Assembly: GCA_027357125.1 (NCBI GenBank)
Contig: DAHVVW010000110.1
Coordinates: 1 to 7,071, forward strand
From: Clostridiales bacterium
GTDB taxonomy: Bacteria > Bacillota > Desulfitobacteriia > Desulfitobacteriales > Desulfitobacteriaceae
Length of the DNA stretch: 7,071 nucleotides
Direction of reading: 5' to 3'
The stretch's first letter is position 1. Each line of letters begins with the position of its first letter. Of this stretch, positions 6,450 through 7,071 are shown piece after piece. Position numbers and translations under genes: made by a program. The notes beneath the pieces were generated by a model. That model was not told where the DNA came from and ran no database searches. It saw nothing but the letters and a program-made list of their open reading frames with translations.

Positions 6450-7071
6450 CTAGGAAGTTCTTTCGAATACTTTTCTGAAATGGAAGCCATAGATGGATAA
6501 GGTGACGGCCAAGGGAAAAGTCTTGGGAGACTTAAATAAAGACCAGAAGATCAGTCTCCAGTAATAACGTCTTTCCTTACCGATGATGCCTAAACGTATG
6601 ACAGATCTGAAGAAGGCCATGATGTAGCGTATATTCAGATGCACCGTCGGGGCCTTTTCAGGGGTGTATTCCTTGAGAAAGGTCAGCACACGCTCATAAT
6701 ATGTTTTGGGTGAATAAATGGTTTCCACGATCCGTTGATAGCCTTTGACCAACATTTCCCTGTCCATTTTGGGAATAAAGTTCATGGTAAAGTCTGTATT
6801 ATTCCCGGAGAAATCTTCCATCAGTCGGCCTTCTCCGGCTAAGCGCCGATACAGTTTTGTTCCTTTGGGCGCATTCAATAACCCGACCATCGCTGTGACG
6901 ATACCGCTCTCCTGGATAAAGCTGATTAAACGATCAAAAATTGTCGCGTTATCGTTGTCAAAGCCTACGATAAATCCCCCCTGTACCTGTAGCCCGAACT
7001 TCTGGATTTTTTTTACGCACGCGATTAAATCGCGGTTCTTGTTCTGCATCTTGTTGCATTCAGTCAAGCTA
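6450..7071 (-). CDS. B12-binding domain/radical SAM protein, C-terminal part (DUF4070 type)
   Basis: The frame is open to the right edge (Ser-Leu-Thr-Glu-Cys-Asn-Lys at 7070-7050), so the N-terminal cobalamin-binding domain and the CxxxCxxC iron-sulfur cluster motif lie outside the window. What is visible is the end of the radical SAM barrel, including [29 protein letters not shown] and [22 protein letters not shown], then the DUF4070 region with [14 protein letters not shown] and [13 protein letters not shown]. The C-terminal end is rich in Arg and aromatics, with KERRYYWRL and [19 protein letters not shown]. This architecture is shared by HpnP (hopanoid C2 methylase) and many uncharacterised anaerobic homologues; such enzymes often methylate unactivated carbon. 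The substrate cannot be assigned from this half, so no symbol is given. The TTG at 7067 is not taken as a start because family-like sequence continues past it. Confidence 0.87.
   Translation of the reverse strand, partial: SLTECNKMQNKNRDLIACVKKIQKFGLQVQGGFIVGFDNDNATIFDRLISFIQESGIVTAMVGLLNAPKGTKLYRRLAGEGRLMEDFSGNNTDFTMNFIPKMDREMLVKGYQRIVETIYSPKTYYERVLTFLKEYTPEKAPTVHLNIRYIMAFFRSVIRLGIIGKERRYYWRLIFWSLFKSPKTFPLAVTLSIYGFHFRKVFERTS

Noticed and set aside
6357..6500. A 47-codon plus-strand ORF ([21 protein letters not shown]...) in the spacer
   Set aside because: It has no ribosome binding site, overlaps the end of the radical SAM gene antisense, and matches no family I recognise; probably chance.

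Overview
The window looks like chromosomal DNA from a low-to-mid GC Gram-positive (Bacillota), probably an anaerobe. The evidence is the strong AGGAGG-type ribosome binding sites with TTG and GTG starts, a Bacillus-type YojF/BshB2 gene pair, a Bacillus-length RecQ, and a B12-binding radical SAM protein of a kind common in anaerobes. The genus cannot be read from the sequence.

Left half (3-5204, + strand): four genes lie head to tail with gaps of only 38, 25 and 19 nt, which suggests one operon: topB (DNA topoisomerase III, cut at its 5' end by the window edge), yojF (DUF1806), bshB2 (PIG-L/LmbE-type deacetylase of the bacillithiol pathway, TTG start) and recQ (helicase with RQC and HRDC domains). 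Topoisomerase III and RecQ are classic partners in resolving recombination intermediates, and here they flank a thiol-metabolism pair. In this sequence topB is split by a -1 frameshift at an A5 run (1615-1619); one extra A restores a full-length protein. The topB interdomain linker also holds two copies of a 34-bp CGAA-rich direct repeat, read in two different frames.

Right half (5209-7071, - strand): a second group converges on recQ with only 4 nt between the stop codons. In transcription order it holds the C-terminal part of a B12-binding radical SAM protein (DUF4070 type, entering from the right edge), the first ~44 codons of an ABC transporter ATPase that stops making sense exactly inside its Walker A motif (a gene remnant), and a complete MntA-HepT toxin-antitoxin pair. 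mntA (nucleotidyltransferase antitoxin) comes first and hepT (HEPN toxin) overlaps its end by 8 nt; both probably use GTG starts. A consensus TATAAT lies just upstream of mntA, immediately after the end of the ABC remnant.

No rRNA, tRNA, CRISPR array or intact mobile element was seen. No wholly new system is evident. The points most worth following are the topB frameshift, the repeat pair in its linker, the topB-yojF-bshB2-recQ arrangement, and the TA module abutting an ABC transporter remnant.
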